DNA from: an uncultured Spirochaetales bacterium
GTDB taxonomy: Bacteria; Spirochaetota; Spirochaetia; Sphaerochaetales; Sphaerochaetaceae
Direction: 5' to 3'
Assembly: GCA_949295125.1 (NCBI GenBank)
Contig: CASFJV010000046.1
Span: 1-64,000, forward strand
DNA: 64,000 nucleotides
The translations under genes and the position numbers were made by a program. The notes beneath the pieces were generated by a model, which was not told the DNA's origin, made no database searches, and saw nothing but the letters and a program-made list of their open reading frames with translations. Shown here in pieces: positions 50,583 through 58,537 of the stretch; the first letter of the stretch is position 1, and every line of letters begins with the position of its first letter.

Positions 50583-51563
50583 TTACTGCCCTATAGTCTT
50601 AAGGAACTGGACGCGCTCCCAGGCATCCCCTTTCTCGTAATTCTCTTCTGCAAGCTTTCCAATGAAGGAAGATGTGTCACTGTAGCCTTTCTTCTCCATG
50701 AAATCTGCAATACCCCTGTTCATATCCCCGATTGCGGAAAAGCCTTTCTGCATGACAACAGAGCATACTTCAACTGCTTTTGCTCCAGAGAGCATCATCT
50801 TGACAGCTGTCTCTGCTGAGTGGATTCCCGTATTTGCAACCATATCAAGTCCGACTTCTGCACTCATCAGGGCTATCCAGCGCATTGCAACTCCGTACTC
50901 GCTCTCTCCTGAAACAGGAGATGATCCCCTTACTTCCAGGCTCTCAAGATCGATATCAGGCCTGAATGGCCTGTTAAAAAGTACAAGGCCATCGATCTTC
51001 AGGCTGTCAAGGGTCTTAACCACATTTGATATCGATGAGTAGAAAGATCCGATCTTCATTGACAGCTTTCCATCAATTTTTGCCCTGGCTGCTTTTGCAA
51101 AATCAAATAGTGCCTTATCCACTTCCCCGCTGCCTATCCTTGAATTGCTTGCAATCGGGAAGTAATTGAGCTCAATGGCATCAGCTCCGCTTGAAATGAA
51201 GCTTCTGCTGTAGTCAATCCATGTATTGATGCTCCTGCAGTTAACAGATGCAATAACAGGTATTCCAAGGCTTGCCTTTGCTTTTTCCAGCAGGTCAAGG
51301 TAACGGTCAACATAGTAATCCTTTGTCATCTCTGTGAAATAGAGATGGCTGTCGGAATGTGTCAGGTACTCACTATTTTTCTCAGCCTCAAGGCTTGCAT
51401 CATTCTCAATCTGTTCCTCAAAAATGGATTTGAGCACTACAGCACCGCAGCCAGCATCTTCCGCTTTTTTCAGGTTATCAAGTGTGCTTGAAAGCGGACC
51501 GGAGGCCATGATTACCGGACTTTTGAGCTCAAGTCCCATATATTCTGTACTTATATTTGGCAT
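50583..51563 (-). CDS. Dihydroorotate dehydrogenase-like flavoprotein
   Basis: A 326-residue TIM-barrel FMN enzyme. It begins STEYMGLELKSPVIMASGPLS as class 1 dihydroorotate dehydrogenases do, and includes VIASVNCRSINTWIDYSRSF, MKIGSFYSSISNVVKTL, LVLFNRPFRPDID and VANTGIHSAETAVKMMLSGA for flavin phosphate. The usual catalytic Cys or Ser loop is not clear (VNCRS), and this group is often annotated DHODH-like of unknown substrate. Other pyr genes are absent. GAGGAG precedes ATG 51563. First gene of a three-gene transcript with acyltransferase and lipoprotein. Confidence 0.78.
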   Translation of the reverse strand: MPNISTEYMGLELKSPVIMASGPLSSTLDNLKKAEDAGCGAVVLKSIFEEQIENDASLEAEKNSEYLTHSDSHLYFTEMTKDYYVDRYLDLLEKAKASLGIPVIASVNCRSINTWIDYSRSFISSGADAIELNYFPIASNSRIGSGEVDKALFDFAKAARAKIDGKLSMKIGSFYSSISNVVKTLDSLKIDGLVLFNRPFRPDIDLESLEVRGSSPVSGESEYGVAMRWIALMSAEVGLDMVANTGIHSAETAVKMMLSGAKAVEVCSVVMQKGFSAIGDMNRGIADFMEKKGYSDTSSFIGKLAEENYEKGDAWERVQFLKTIGQ

Positions 51564-51587
51564 ACTAATCTCCTCTAAATTATTTCC

Positions 51588-51619
51588 ATTATACCATCTA
51601 AATCATTCTTGGTTTAGAT
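51588..51619 (-). promoter_or_regulatory. -10 box and inverted repeat before the DHODH-like gene
   Basis: Minus strand TATAAT (51593-51588). ATCTAAA (51596-51602) and TTTAGAT (51613-51619) form a perfect inverted repeat with a 10-bp spacer over the expected -35 region. It is a candidate operator, possibly for the adjacent Lrp/AsnC regulator. Confidence 0.5.
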
Positions 51620-51630
51620 AATTTGACAAA

Positions 51631-52083
51631 TCAGAGGACATATGGGACTAAAAGCTTGTTCGACTGATACACTACATAGGTCTCAACCTCAGATATCTCA
51701 CTGATCTTCACAAGCTCATACTTGAAGAAGTCAAGCAGGGAAAGATCCTCATCATCGCACAATTCTATCTGAACTATCAGGTCATAGCGGCCTGTAACAA
51801 CTGATGCGCTTATGACACCGCGCAGCATTGTAAACTCCTGTGCCTTTCTCACCAGATCCCTTGTCTTGAGCTTTATGCCCATCTCAATTACCTGCAGGCC
51901 CGGGATTTTCTCAGGATCCACCCTTCCCTCTATTTTGAGAACGCCATCATCGATCATCTTATTCACGCGGCTTCGGACTGTATTCTCTGTTATGTTGAGC
52001 TCCTCCGCTATTGCAGAAAATGGTTTTCTTCCATCCCTGAGCTGCTTGATTATCTGCTTGTTCGTCTCATCTATCTTCTTCAT
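51631..52083 (-). CDS. Lrp/AsnC-family transcriptional regulator
   Basis: A 150-residue feast/famine regulator. N-terminal helix-turn-helix (MKKIDETNKQIIKQLRDGRK then FSAIAEELNITENTVRSRVNKM, about residues 20-42) and C-terminal RAM ligand-binding domain (VIEMGIKLKTRDL, GVISASVVTGRYDLIVQIE). ATG 52083 fits the family start exactly, yet no ribosome-binding site exists: a terminator-like hairpin and T6 run directly precede it. It lies 40 bp after serC, so serine-biosynthesis read-through may express it. Amino-acid ligand unknown. Confidence 0.85.
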   Translation of the reverse strand: MKKIDETNKQIIKQLRDGRKPFSAIAEELNITENTVRSRVNKMIDDGVLKIEGRVDPEKIPGLQVIEMGIKLKTRDLVRKAQEFTMLRGVISASVVTGRYDLIVQIELCDDEDLSLLDFFKYELVKISEISEVETYVVYQSNKLLVPYVL

Positions 52084-52114
52084 AAAAAACAATGGCAAGG
52101 GAAAGCCCCTTGCC
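52084..52114 (-). terminator. Terminator-like hairpin abutting the Lrp start codon
   Basis: Minus strand: GGCAAGGG (52114-52107) pairs perfectly with CCCTTGCC (52101-52094), then ATTG and six T ending immediately before ATG 52083. It ends the serA-serC transcript and/or controls expression of the downstream Lrp gene. Confidence 0.75.
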
Positions 52115-52123
52115 TTAATCCTC

Positions 52124-53203
52124 CTAGCCGTTCTTCTTCTCGAAATCAAGCATGAAGTCCCTGAGGGCTACAACATCCTCCTCCTTAAGCGCATTATAGA
52201 GGCTTGCCCTGAGGCCGCCAACGCTCCTGTGCCCCTTAAGGCCAAGCATACCCTCTTCAGTTGCCTCTGCTACGAATTTCTTCTCAAGGTCCTCACTAGG
52301 AAGCCTGAAGACGATGTTCATCCTGCTCCTAAATGCCTTATCAACTGGAGAGCGGAAGAAAGAAGAGGAGTCAATCACATCATAGATAAGCTTGCTCTTC
52401 CTCTTTGCCCTTTCAAGCATTCCCTCCGGGCCCCCGTTCTTCTCAACCCAGTCAAGGACAAGCTTCACTGCCCAAATTGAGAATACAGGCGGAGTATTGT
52501 AAAGTCCCTTGTTCTTTGCATGCAGGCTGTAATCAAGATATGCAGGAAGGTTGTCATTGCGCCTTTCAAGCATGTCTTTCCTCATTATGATGAATGTTGC
52601 GCCTGCCGGTCCGAGATTCTTCTGAACTCCGCCATATATCATAGCGAATTTTGATACATCAACAGGGCGTGAAAGGATGTCCGATGACATATCTGCAATC
52701 AAAGGAACATTCCCTGTATCAGGAAAATCCTGCCACTCTATTCCACCTATCGTTTCATTTGAGCAGAGGTACAGGTAGCATGCATCCTCACTTGGCCTTA
52801 TATCCTTCACGGATGGAAGTGTCGTATAGTTACTCTCCTTTCCATCAAAGAACACATTTACACATCCTATCTTGGCTGCATCGCTTGCTGCCTTGTTTGA
52901 CCATGATCCTGTCTTGGCATAATCTGCACTCTTTCCAGGAAGGAGGAAGTTCATAGGAATCATTGCAAACTGAAGTGTTGCTCCGCCTCCAAGGAAATAG
53001 ACATCATAATCTTCCGGAATGCCAAGAAGCCTCCTGAATGTTGCAAGGCACTCATCATACATCTCTTCAAACATTCCGCCACGGTGGCTTGCCTCGATCA
53101 TTGAAAGCCCTTCACCGTTATAATCAACGATCTGATCCCTGATCTCTTCAAGAACTTCCAGTGGAAGAACTGAAGGGCCTGCAAAGAAATTCTTTTTCCT
53201 CAT
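52124..53203 (-). CDS. serC: Phosphoserine aminotransferase
   Basis: PLP enzyme converting 3-phosphohydroxypyruvate to phosphoserine; 359 residues, the normal length. Starts RKKNFFAGPSVLPLEVLEEI, the family's phosphate-binding N-terminus. YFLGGGATLQFAMIP, ADMSSDILSRPVDVSKF and IYGGVQKNLGPAG (lysine for PLP) follow, and the C-terminus has KGHRSVGGLRASLYNA. Its start overlaps the serA stop by 1 bp (TGATG-type), so both enzymes are produced together. Confidence 0.95.
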   Translation of the reverse strand: MRKKNFFAGPSVLPLEVLEEIRDQIVDYNGEGLSMIEASHRGGMFEEMYDECLATFRRLLGIPEDYDVYFLGGGATLQFAMIPMNFLLPGKSADYAKTGSWSNKAASDAAKIGCVNVFFDGKESNYTTLPSVKDIRPSEDACYLYLCSNETIGGIEWQDFPDTGNVPLIADMSSDILSRPVDVSKFAMIYGGVQKNLGPAGATFIIMRKDMLERRNDNLPAYLDYSLHAKNKGLYNTPPVFSIWAVKLVLDWVEKNGGPEGMLERAKRKSKLIYDVIDSSSFFRSPVDKAFRSRMNIVFRLPSEDLEKKFVAEATEEGMLGLKGHRSVGGLRASLYNALKEEDVVALRDFMLDFEKKNG

Positions 53204-54087
53204 CAGATTGCTCCCTCCTTCTTGTATTTCCTGATAGTCTCAATCACCTCATCTCCGATCCTGAGAAGGTTCTCTACGCTGTTTGCCCCGACATGCGGAG
53301 TAAGCGTTACATTTTCACAGCCTAAAATCGGATTGTCACTCTCACACGGCTCTACAGAATAGACATCTGTTGCAAAATGTGATACCTTCCCGCTTTCCAG
53401 GGCTTCAGCCATTGCCTCTTCATCAACGCATTTTCCCCTTCCCGTATTTATGATCACAGGAGCCTTTTCCATATGCGATATGAGCTCACTGTTCATCATC
53501 CCTTTTGTCTCATCGGTAAGTGGAAGATGCATGCTGATGTAATCGGCTTGCCTTACAGCCTCCTCAGGACTTGCACACATCCTTGCAAGATCAGATTTCT
53601 CAACATATTTATCGTATGCGACAACATCCATGCCGAATGCTCTTGCCCTCTTTGCAACTTCCTTTGCAATGTTTCCCATGCCAAAGAGAGCCAGCGTCTT
53701 GCCATACAGCTCCGTCCTCTTGGTTTTCTTGTTCCATTCGCCCTTTTTCATTGTGCTGTCAAAATAGGTTATCTTATTTGGGACAGAAAGCATGAGGGCA
53801 AAAGCAAGTTCTGCTACTGCAATTGCACTGCTTTTTGGAGTGTTCGTAGCTATTATGCCTTTCTCCCTGCAGTAATCCCTGTCGATATTATCCATACCGA
53901 CTCCGCCGCGGATGATCAATTTGAGATTTTTTGCCTCGTCAATATATTCTTTTGTTGCTTTCGTCTTGCTCCTGATGAGTACAACATCCGCTTCACTAAG
54001 CCTTGATGTGTCTTCCGTAACCTCTCCAAACTCTTCAAGCTTGCCAGGCAGGCTCTTGTCAAATGCGTCAGATATAAGAATAAGCAT
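53203..54087 (-). CDS. serA: D-3-phosphoglycerate dehydrogenase, short form
   Basis: NAD-dependent 2-hydroxyacid dehydrogenase committing 3-phosphoglycerate to serine; 294 residues. LIIRGGVGMDNID, cofactor motif LALFGMGNIAKEVAKR, ISMHLPLTDETKG, VIINTGRGKCVDEEA and LTPHVGANS with the catalytic histidine are visible. The ACT and intervening domains of long SerA (about 410-530 residues) are missing, so serine feedback through ACT is not expected. A good promoter and AAGGAGA site precede ATG 54087. Confidence 0.9.
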   Translation of the reverse strand: MLILISDAFDKSLPGKLEEFGEVTEDTSRLSEADVVLIRSKTKATKEYIDEAKNLKLIIRGGVGMDNIDRDYCREKGIIATNTPKSSAIAVAELAFALMLSVPNKITYFDSTMKKGEWNKKTKRTELYGKTLALFGMGNIAKEVAKRARAFGMDVVAYDKYVEKSDLARMCASPEEAVRQADYISMHLPLTDETKGMMNSELISHMEKAPVIINTGRGKCVDEEAMAEALESGKVSHFATDVYSVEPCESDNPILGCENVTLTPHVGANSVENLLRIGDEVIETIRKYKKEGAI

Positions 54088-54106
54088 AATCTTTCTCCTT
54101 AACCTG

Positions 54107-54135
54107 ATTATCTCATGGCATTATGTATAAGTCAA
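54107..54135 (-). promoter_or_regulatory. serA-serC promoter
   Basis: Minus strand: TTGACT (54135-54130), 17-bp spacer, GATAAT (54112-54107). Leader of about 15 nt to ATG 54087 containing AAGGAGA. Confidence 0.7.
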
Positions 54136-54206
54136 ATTTTTAATGGGAAATTGCCAGAATAATAAAAAATTAAAATAATTGTTGAAGATTATAGATGAAA
54201 TATAAG

Positions 54207-54229
54207 AAAAGCACCCGGTTTATGGGTGC
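54207..54229 (-). terminator. Terminator after rpsU
   Basis: Minus strand GCACCC (54229-54224) pairs with GGGTGC (54216-54211), followed by TTTT (54210-54207). Confidence 0.7.
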
Positions 54230-54236
54230 CTTTGGA

Positions 54237-54449
54237 TTAATAGTTCTTTGAGCTCTGATGCATCTTTCTGACTTTCTTCATCTGCTTTCGAGCCATAGCC
54301 TTATTCTTCCTGTTCTTGATTGTGGAAGGCTTTTCGTAGTATTCCCTTTTCTTCCATTCGCGGATGATACCTTCTTTCTCAACCATTCTCTTGAAGCGCT
54401 TGATTGACTTCTCCAGTGGTTCGTTATCATCAACCTTTACGTATGCCAT
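54237..54449 (-). CDS. rpsU: 30S ribosomal protein S21 (bS21)
   Basis: A 70-residue very basic protein. [27 protein letters not shown] is the classic bS21 N-terminus, and the C-terminal half is a lysine/arginine-rich helix ([13 protein letters not shown]). Its own promoter (54493-54522) and terminator show a monocistronic gene. GGGGAGGTGA ribosome-binding site upstream. In other bacteria S21 helps initiation at start sites, which is of interest given the many starts here without a Shine-Dalgarno. Confidence 0.95.
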   Translation of the reverse strand: MAYVKVDDNEPLEKSIKRFKRMVEKEGIIREWKKREYYEKPSTIKNRKNKAMARKQMKKVRKMHQSSKNY

Positions 54450-54492
54450 TCTACATTCACCTCCCCGCGTCCATATGTGGATCAGCGAATGT

Positions 54493-54522
54493 ATTATCTA
54501 AGTTTTATTGAATGCTTGTCAA
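54493..54522 (-). promoter_or_regulatory. rpsU promoter
   Basis: Minus strand: TTGACA (54522-54517), 18-bp spacer, GATAAT (54498-54493). Near-consensus, as expected for a ribosomal-protein gene. Confidence 0.78.
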
Positions 54523-54530
54523 CAGATTTT

Positions 54531-54568
54531 CAAAATTTTCCCTCCAAGATTTCCTTTTCCTGGAGGGA
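54531..54568 (-). terminator. Hairpin after choloylglycine-hydrolase-like gene
   Basis: Minus strand TCCCTCCA (54568-54561) pairs perfectly with TGGAGGGA (54546-54539), then AAATTTTG. The T-run is weak but position between the two genes fits a terminator. Confidence 0.55.
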
Positions 54569-54585
54569 ATTAACAGAACAGTATG

Positions 54586-55659
54586 TCAGATGATGTAGTT
54601 TACATCCTGCTTGCTTGGAATCTCTATGTAGGAAACATCCGTTCCGCTTACGCTTTTTAGTGCGTTATGGACGTTCACGCAGTTTATTCTCCTGTCAGTA
54701 TATGGAGAGAAATAGTAGTTGCCGCTCTCTGCGCACATAACTGTTATGCAGAGGCTCTGCTCATAATGGTCAGAATCTGCGCTCTCCCTCAGCAGCCCTT
54801 CTGGAATATCCACAACAGCAAAGTTATGGAACATCCTTGTCACAGAATCAAGCTCATCCGTTCCCTTAGGGGCAAAGTGCTTTGTGAAAGCCATTCTTGC
54901 AAAGCGTGCAGGGGATGAATATCCTCCAGGAAGGCCAAATGAGCCTCCAGTTCCATTTCCAAATGCCCTGAATTCCTCTCCGAGCATCTCAACAGGAGGG
55001 GTATCGACATTAGAAAGAGCAACATAATTCCTGAGATTTGTCTTCTGCCATTCATAGTTAGGTGAATTGGCCATGACACCGATGGTATTTCGGTGTACGC
55101 TTATTCCATCCTTATCCGGCTCAACGATCATTGCCTCACCAGTCTTATCAGAGATGATGTAGTGCACTCTCATCTCAGAACCGAAAATAAGCTCGTCTGT
55201 AAGGTTTATGTTCTCAATTGCCTCTGCAGCTTCCTCTACGGATGCACACTGTCCAAGAATGTAGCCAAGGAAGAATGAAGGATGGATGTCAGTTACTCCG
55301 TCTTTCTTGTTTGTCTCATAAGTTGCATAGCCTGGATAGTTAAGCAGGCAGGCCATCAGACCTTCCTCGTTCATTCCATCAATGATGATCGGACTTGCAA
55401 GGCCAAGCATTGACTGTGCGACAAAGCCATGCTTTACTGTGGCAGTCTCTGTACCCTCTGGGTTGAGGGCATAATCATATCCTTCAGGAACAATGCTGAT
55501 CCTGTTAGCCTCCAATGTGCCAAAATAATCATATGTCCTTCCTAGAAAGTGGAGTGTTCCGTCCTGGTTTGACCAGCTATAGCTTGTGCAGTCTGCAGCT
55601 GCGGATAATGTACTTGCTACCATAATTAATGCCAGTATAAAAAATAATTTTTTCTTCAT
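54586..55659 (-). CDS. Choloylglycine hydrolase / penicillin V acylase-family amidohydrolase, exported
   Basis: Ntn-hydrolase of 357 residues. A signal peptide (MKKKLFFILALIMVASTLSA) is followed almost directly by C24 in AADCTSYSW, the N-terminal nucleophile after processing. LGRTYDYFG supplies the conserved Arg and Asp, GMNEEGLMACLLNYPGYA and VMANSPNYEWQ the Asn positions, and SPARFARMAF the late Arg. Export and length fit Gram-negative penicillin-V-acylase-like or bile-salt-hydrolase-like enzymes; whether bile salts, acyl-homoserine lactones or other amides are cleaved cannot be told. Monocistronic. Confidence 0.82.
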   Translation of the reverse strand: MKKKLFFILALIMVASTLSAAADCTSYSWSNQDGTLHFLGRTYDYFGTLEANRISIVPEGYDYALNPEGTETATVKHGFVAQSMLGLASPIIIDGMNEEGLMACLLNYPGYATYETNKKDGVTDIHPSFFLGYILGQCASVEEAAEAIENINLTDELIFGSEMRVHYIISDKTGEAMIVEPDKDGISVHRNTIGVMANSPNYEWQKTNLRNYVALSNVDTPPVEMLGEEFRAFGNGTGGSFGLPGGYSSPARFARMAFTKHFAPKGTDELDSVTRMFHNFAVVDIPEGLLRESADSDHYEQSLCITVMCAESGNYYFSPYTDRRINCVNVHNALKSVSGTDVSYIEIPSKQDVNYII

Positions 55660-55750
55660 AATCTAAAGTTAATACATATTCAGGGAAATGCAAGGAATTA
55701 TTTATTAAATCATGGAAAAAAGGGAATATCCGTGCTAATACATTGCATAT

Positions 55751-56242
55751 ATGATAAGAGAAATGGAAAACAAGGATAAAGACGGCGTCCTTTCAATATA
55801 CTCAGAAGCAATTGAGGAAGGCAAAAGCACTTTTACAAAAGTCTGCCCCAAATGGCCGGATTTCAGCAATGCACACCTTCCCTATCTCAGGTATGTCTAT
55901 GAAGAGGATGGGAAAATCATGGGATGGGTTGCAGTTTCTAGGGTGTATGGCGCACCTGCATATGATGGATACCTGGAGGAAAGCATTTACGTCAGGAAAG
56001 AATGCAGGGGAAAGGGAATTGGGAAAGCCCTTCTATCACACCTGATTAGAGAAAGCGAGAAAATGGGAATATGGTCGCTTTACGGCTGCATATTCAAGAC
56101 CAATACGGCATCCATTGCCCTTCATGAGAAAATGGGATTCAGGATAATCGGGGAAAGGGACAGGCCGGCAAAAGACATATCTGGCAACTGGCTCTCCACT
56201 GTCCAGGTCGAAAGAAGGAGCAGCCTAGCCATTTTCAATTAG
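55751..56242 (+). CDS. GNAT-family N-acetyltransferase (MnaT/Pat-like)
   Basis: A 163-residue acetyltransferase. ESIYVRKECRGKGIGKALLSHLI (about residues 77-99) is the acetyl-CoA P-loop with R-x-x-G-x-G/A; NTASIALHEKMGF is the second conserved helix. The N-terminus DGVLSIYSEAIEEGKSTF and overall length resemble the phosphinothricin/L-amino-acid acetyltransferase group. No Shine-Dalgarno; TGCTAATAC lies 9 nt before the ATG. Its end overlaps the convergent kinase gene by 18 bp. Confidence 0.85.
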   Translation: MIREMENKDKDGVLSIYSEAIEEGKSTFTKVCPKWPDFSNAHLPYLRYVYEEDGKIMGWVAVSRVYGAPAYDGYLEESIYVRKECRGKGIGKALLSHLIRESEKMGIWSLYGCIFKTNTASIALHEKMGFRIIGERDRPAKDISGNWLSTVQVERRSSLAIFN

Positions 56243-56788
56243 TGGATAGGATGAGAAATCGAAAGAATTGAAATAGATATCCTCAAGCGGCATCCATTCG
56301 TTTATGAACCGCTCAAGCTTCTTTTCCCCGCTTCTGGCTCTTATCCTGTCAAGCCTGGACTCATATGGCGCATCAAGGACATAGGCAAGGTCGTAGTATT
56401 CCCTGAATTCCGGACGGAGGCTGTATACACCTTCAATAATTATAAGGGGCTTATCAACCTCAACCAGAACAGGACTGAGTTCCATCGTGCTGCAGTCAAA
56501 TGGCTTATAGGAAAAAGGCATGCCAGAGCTGAGGGGGATAAGCACATCGGAGATGAACCTTTCATAGTCCACATTTCCTCCCGCTTCCCTCAAGCGCTCC
56601 TCAGTCTTTTTTTCCTGAGGAAGGAAAAAGTCATCCATATGCACTGTACTTGCCCTGCAGCATGCTTCAATAAGCCTTGCCAGATGGCTCTTTCCTGTGC
56701 CGCTCTTCCCATCAATTGCTATTACAGCCCTCGTCTTGCCCTTAAGGAGCTTTTCAGCATCGCTTAAGATCATATTCAATGCGTCCAT
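56225..56788 (-). CDS. Uridine-kinase-like P-loop kinase
   Basis: A 187-residue nucleoside-kinase-like ATPase. Walker A is AIDGKSGTGKSHLARL (about residues 23-38); VHMDDFFLP and DYERF match the substrate-binding DDFY and DxxR-type positions of uridine kinases; LIIIEGVYSLRPEF is Walker B; the lid carries DRIRARSGEKK. The actual substrate (uridine, pantothenate or a sugar) is uncertain. A TGATATAGT extended -10 box ends 6 nt before the ATG with no ribosome-binding site. Confidence 0.78.
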   Translation of the reverse strand: MDALNMILSDAEKLLKGKTRAVIAIDGKSGTGKSHLARLIEACCRASTVHMDDFFLPQEKKTEERLREAGGNVDYERFISDVLIPLSSGMPFSYKPFDCSTMELSPVLVEVDKPLIIIEGVYSLRPEFREYYDLAYVLDAPYESRLDRIRARSGEKKLERFINEWMPLEDIYFNSFDFSSYPLIENG

Positions 56789-56794
56789 AAGGAC

Positions 56795-56803
56795 ACTATA
56801 TCA
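56795..56803 (-). promoter_or_regulatory. Extended -10 box of uridine-kinase-like gene
   Basis: Minus strand TGATATAGT (56803-56795), TGn followed by TATAGT, ends 6 nt before ATG 56788. No Shine-Dalgarno; leaderless start likely. Confidence 0.55.
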
Positions 56804-56826
56804 TAAAAGGCACTTAAGGAAAAAGG

Positions 56827-56848
56827 AAAATGCCGCCAGATGGCGGCA
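56827..56848 (-). terminator. Terminator of the leu-ilv operon
   Basis: Minus strand TGCCGCC (56848-56842) pairs perfectly with GGCGGCA (56837-56831), followed by TTTT and a further T-run. Confidence 0.85.
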
Positions 56849-56860
56849 ATGAAAGCTTAA

Positions 56861-58537
56861 TCAGTTCCCCATATCTATGAAACCGATCATGTCATTTATG
56901 GATGCCCCTGGAGCAACCATCGGGAATACCTTGTCATCTGTCGGGATCTCACAGTCCACAACGACAGCCTTCCCAAGCTCAACGGCAGCCTTCATGACAA
57001 CCTCAGGATCATCATCAAGGCCAAGTCGCATGCCTGCAACCCCGTAAGCCTCAGCAAGCTTTACCCAGTCAACAGGAGTGTCCAGAGTTGTTTCTGAGTA
57101 ATGCTTGTCATAGAAAAGGGTCTGCCACTGCCTGACCATGCCAAGGCAATGGTTATTCATTACGAGGATAATGACAGGAAGGCTGTAGCGTGCAATTGTT
57201 GCAAGCTCTATTGCATTCATCCTGAAACATCCATCTCCAGCGATGTTCACAACCCTTGCATCCGGATGGGACATCTGGGCACCGATTGCAGCTCCGGTTC
57301 CAAAGCCCATGGTCCCGAGCCCCCCGGAGGTCAGGAACCTCTTAGGCCGCAGAGTTTTGAGGAACTGTGCCGCCCACATCTGATGCTGCCCGACTTCAGT
57401 TGCAATGATGTTATTCTCAGGAAGGGCCTTTTCAAGAGCCTTGAAGATTTCCTTTGCCCTCCTGCTTTCCGTAGTGATTTTCAGAGGATAGCGCATCCTG
57501 TTGCGCTCCACTTCTTCCATCCAGTCATTATGGTATGTTTTCTTCACCCTGTGCAGGATCTTCTCGAGGATAACCTTGACATCCCCAATTACATGGTGAT
57601 GTGAATAGATGTTCTTATTGATTTCTGCAGGATCCACATCAAGCTGCAGTATCCTGGCCTGCCTTGCAAAAGTGCTTCCGTTTGATATCACACGGTCAGA
57701 GAACCTTGCTCCCACAACGACAAGGAGATCGCAGGAATTCACGCTGAGGTTGCTGAGCTTTGTTCCATGCATTCCAACCATTCCGGTAAAGCGGTGGCTT
57801 TCTGCACTGACAGCGCCAAGCCCCATAAGTGTTGAGCAGCAGGGAGCATCAATCTTGTCAAGCAGCTTATTAAGCTCTTCTGATGCATCTGACCTGATCA
57901 CGCCTCCACCGATATAGAACATAGGGCGCTTGGACTGTTCAAGCATCTCAACAGCCTTATCCACATCCTTCTCTTCAAGGCGGTCAACACGGGGAAGCAC
58001 CTTGAAAGGTTCCTTCCTTTCGTACTCAACAAACCCTACCTGTAGGTCCTTAGGCACATCGATAAGAACAGGACCTGGACGGCCTTCCTTTGCGATGCGG
58101 AATGCCTCCCTTACCGTATCTGCCAGCTCATTTATGTCCTTGACAATGAAATTATGCTTTGTAATCGGCATAGTGACGCCTGTGATATCCACTTCCTGGA
58201 AACTGTCACGCCCAAGCAGGCTTAAAGGGACATTTCCCGTAATGGCAACAATCGGGGAAGAGTCCATATATGCTGTAGCTATTCCCGTTACAAGATTCGT
58301 AGCTCCAGGACCGCTGGTAGCAATGCACACACCTACCTTTCCCGTGCTTCTTGCATAGCCGTCTGCAGCATGGCTTGCTGCCTGTTCATGAGCTGTAAGG
58401 ACGTGCCTTATCTTACCCTTATACTTGTAAATTGCGTCATAAAGAGGGATTACCTGTCCTCCAGGATAGCCGAACACTGTCTCAACACCCTCTTCAATCA
58501 AGCATTCTATAATTACTTCTGCACCTGTTAACTGCAT
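56861..58537 (-). CDS. ilvB: Acetolactate synthase large subunit
   Basis: TPP/FAD enzyme forming acetolactate or acetohydroxybutyrate; 558 residues. VFGYPGGQVIPLYDAI, the catalytic glutamate in LTAHEQAASHAADGYAR, GRPGPVLIDVPKD and the TPP motif NIAGDGCFRMNAIELAT with MNNHCLGMVRQWQ identify the biosynthetic large subunit. ATG 58537 (MQLTGAEV) has GGGAGGAG upstream and overlaps the ilvD stop by 1 bp; the longer frame from 58621 is ilvD sequence. No small regulatory subunit (ilvN/ilvH) follows. Last gene of the operon. Confidence 0.94.
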   Translation of the reverse strand: MQLTGAEVIIECLIEEGVETVFGYPGGQVIPLYDAIYKYKGKIRHVLTAHEQAASHAADGYARSTGKVGVCIATSGPGATNLVTGIATAYMDSSPIVAITGNVPLSLLGRDSFQEVDITGVTMPITKHNFIVKDINELADTVREAFRIAKEGRPGPVLIDVPKDLQVGFVEYERKEPFKVLPRVDRLEEKDVDKAVEMLEQSKRPMFYIGGGVIRSDASEELNKLLDKIDAPCCSTLMGLGAVSAESHRFTGMVGMHGTKLSNLSVNSCDLLVVVGARFSDRVISNGSTFARQARILQLDVDPAEINKNIYSHHHVIGDVKVILEKILHRVKKTYHNDWMEEVERNRMRYPLKITTESRRAKEIFKALEKALPENNIIATEVGQHQMWAAQFLKTLRPKRFLTSGGLGTMGFGTGAAIGAQMSHPDARVVNIAGDGCFRMNAIELATIARYSLPVIILVMNNHCLGMVRQWQTLFYDKHYSETTLDTPVDWVKLAEAYGVAGMRLGLDDDPEVVMKAAVELGKAVVVDCEIPTDDKVFPMVAPGASINDMIGFIDMGN

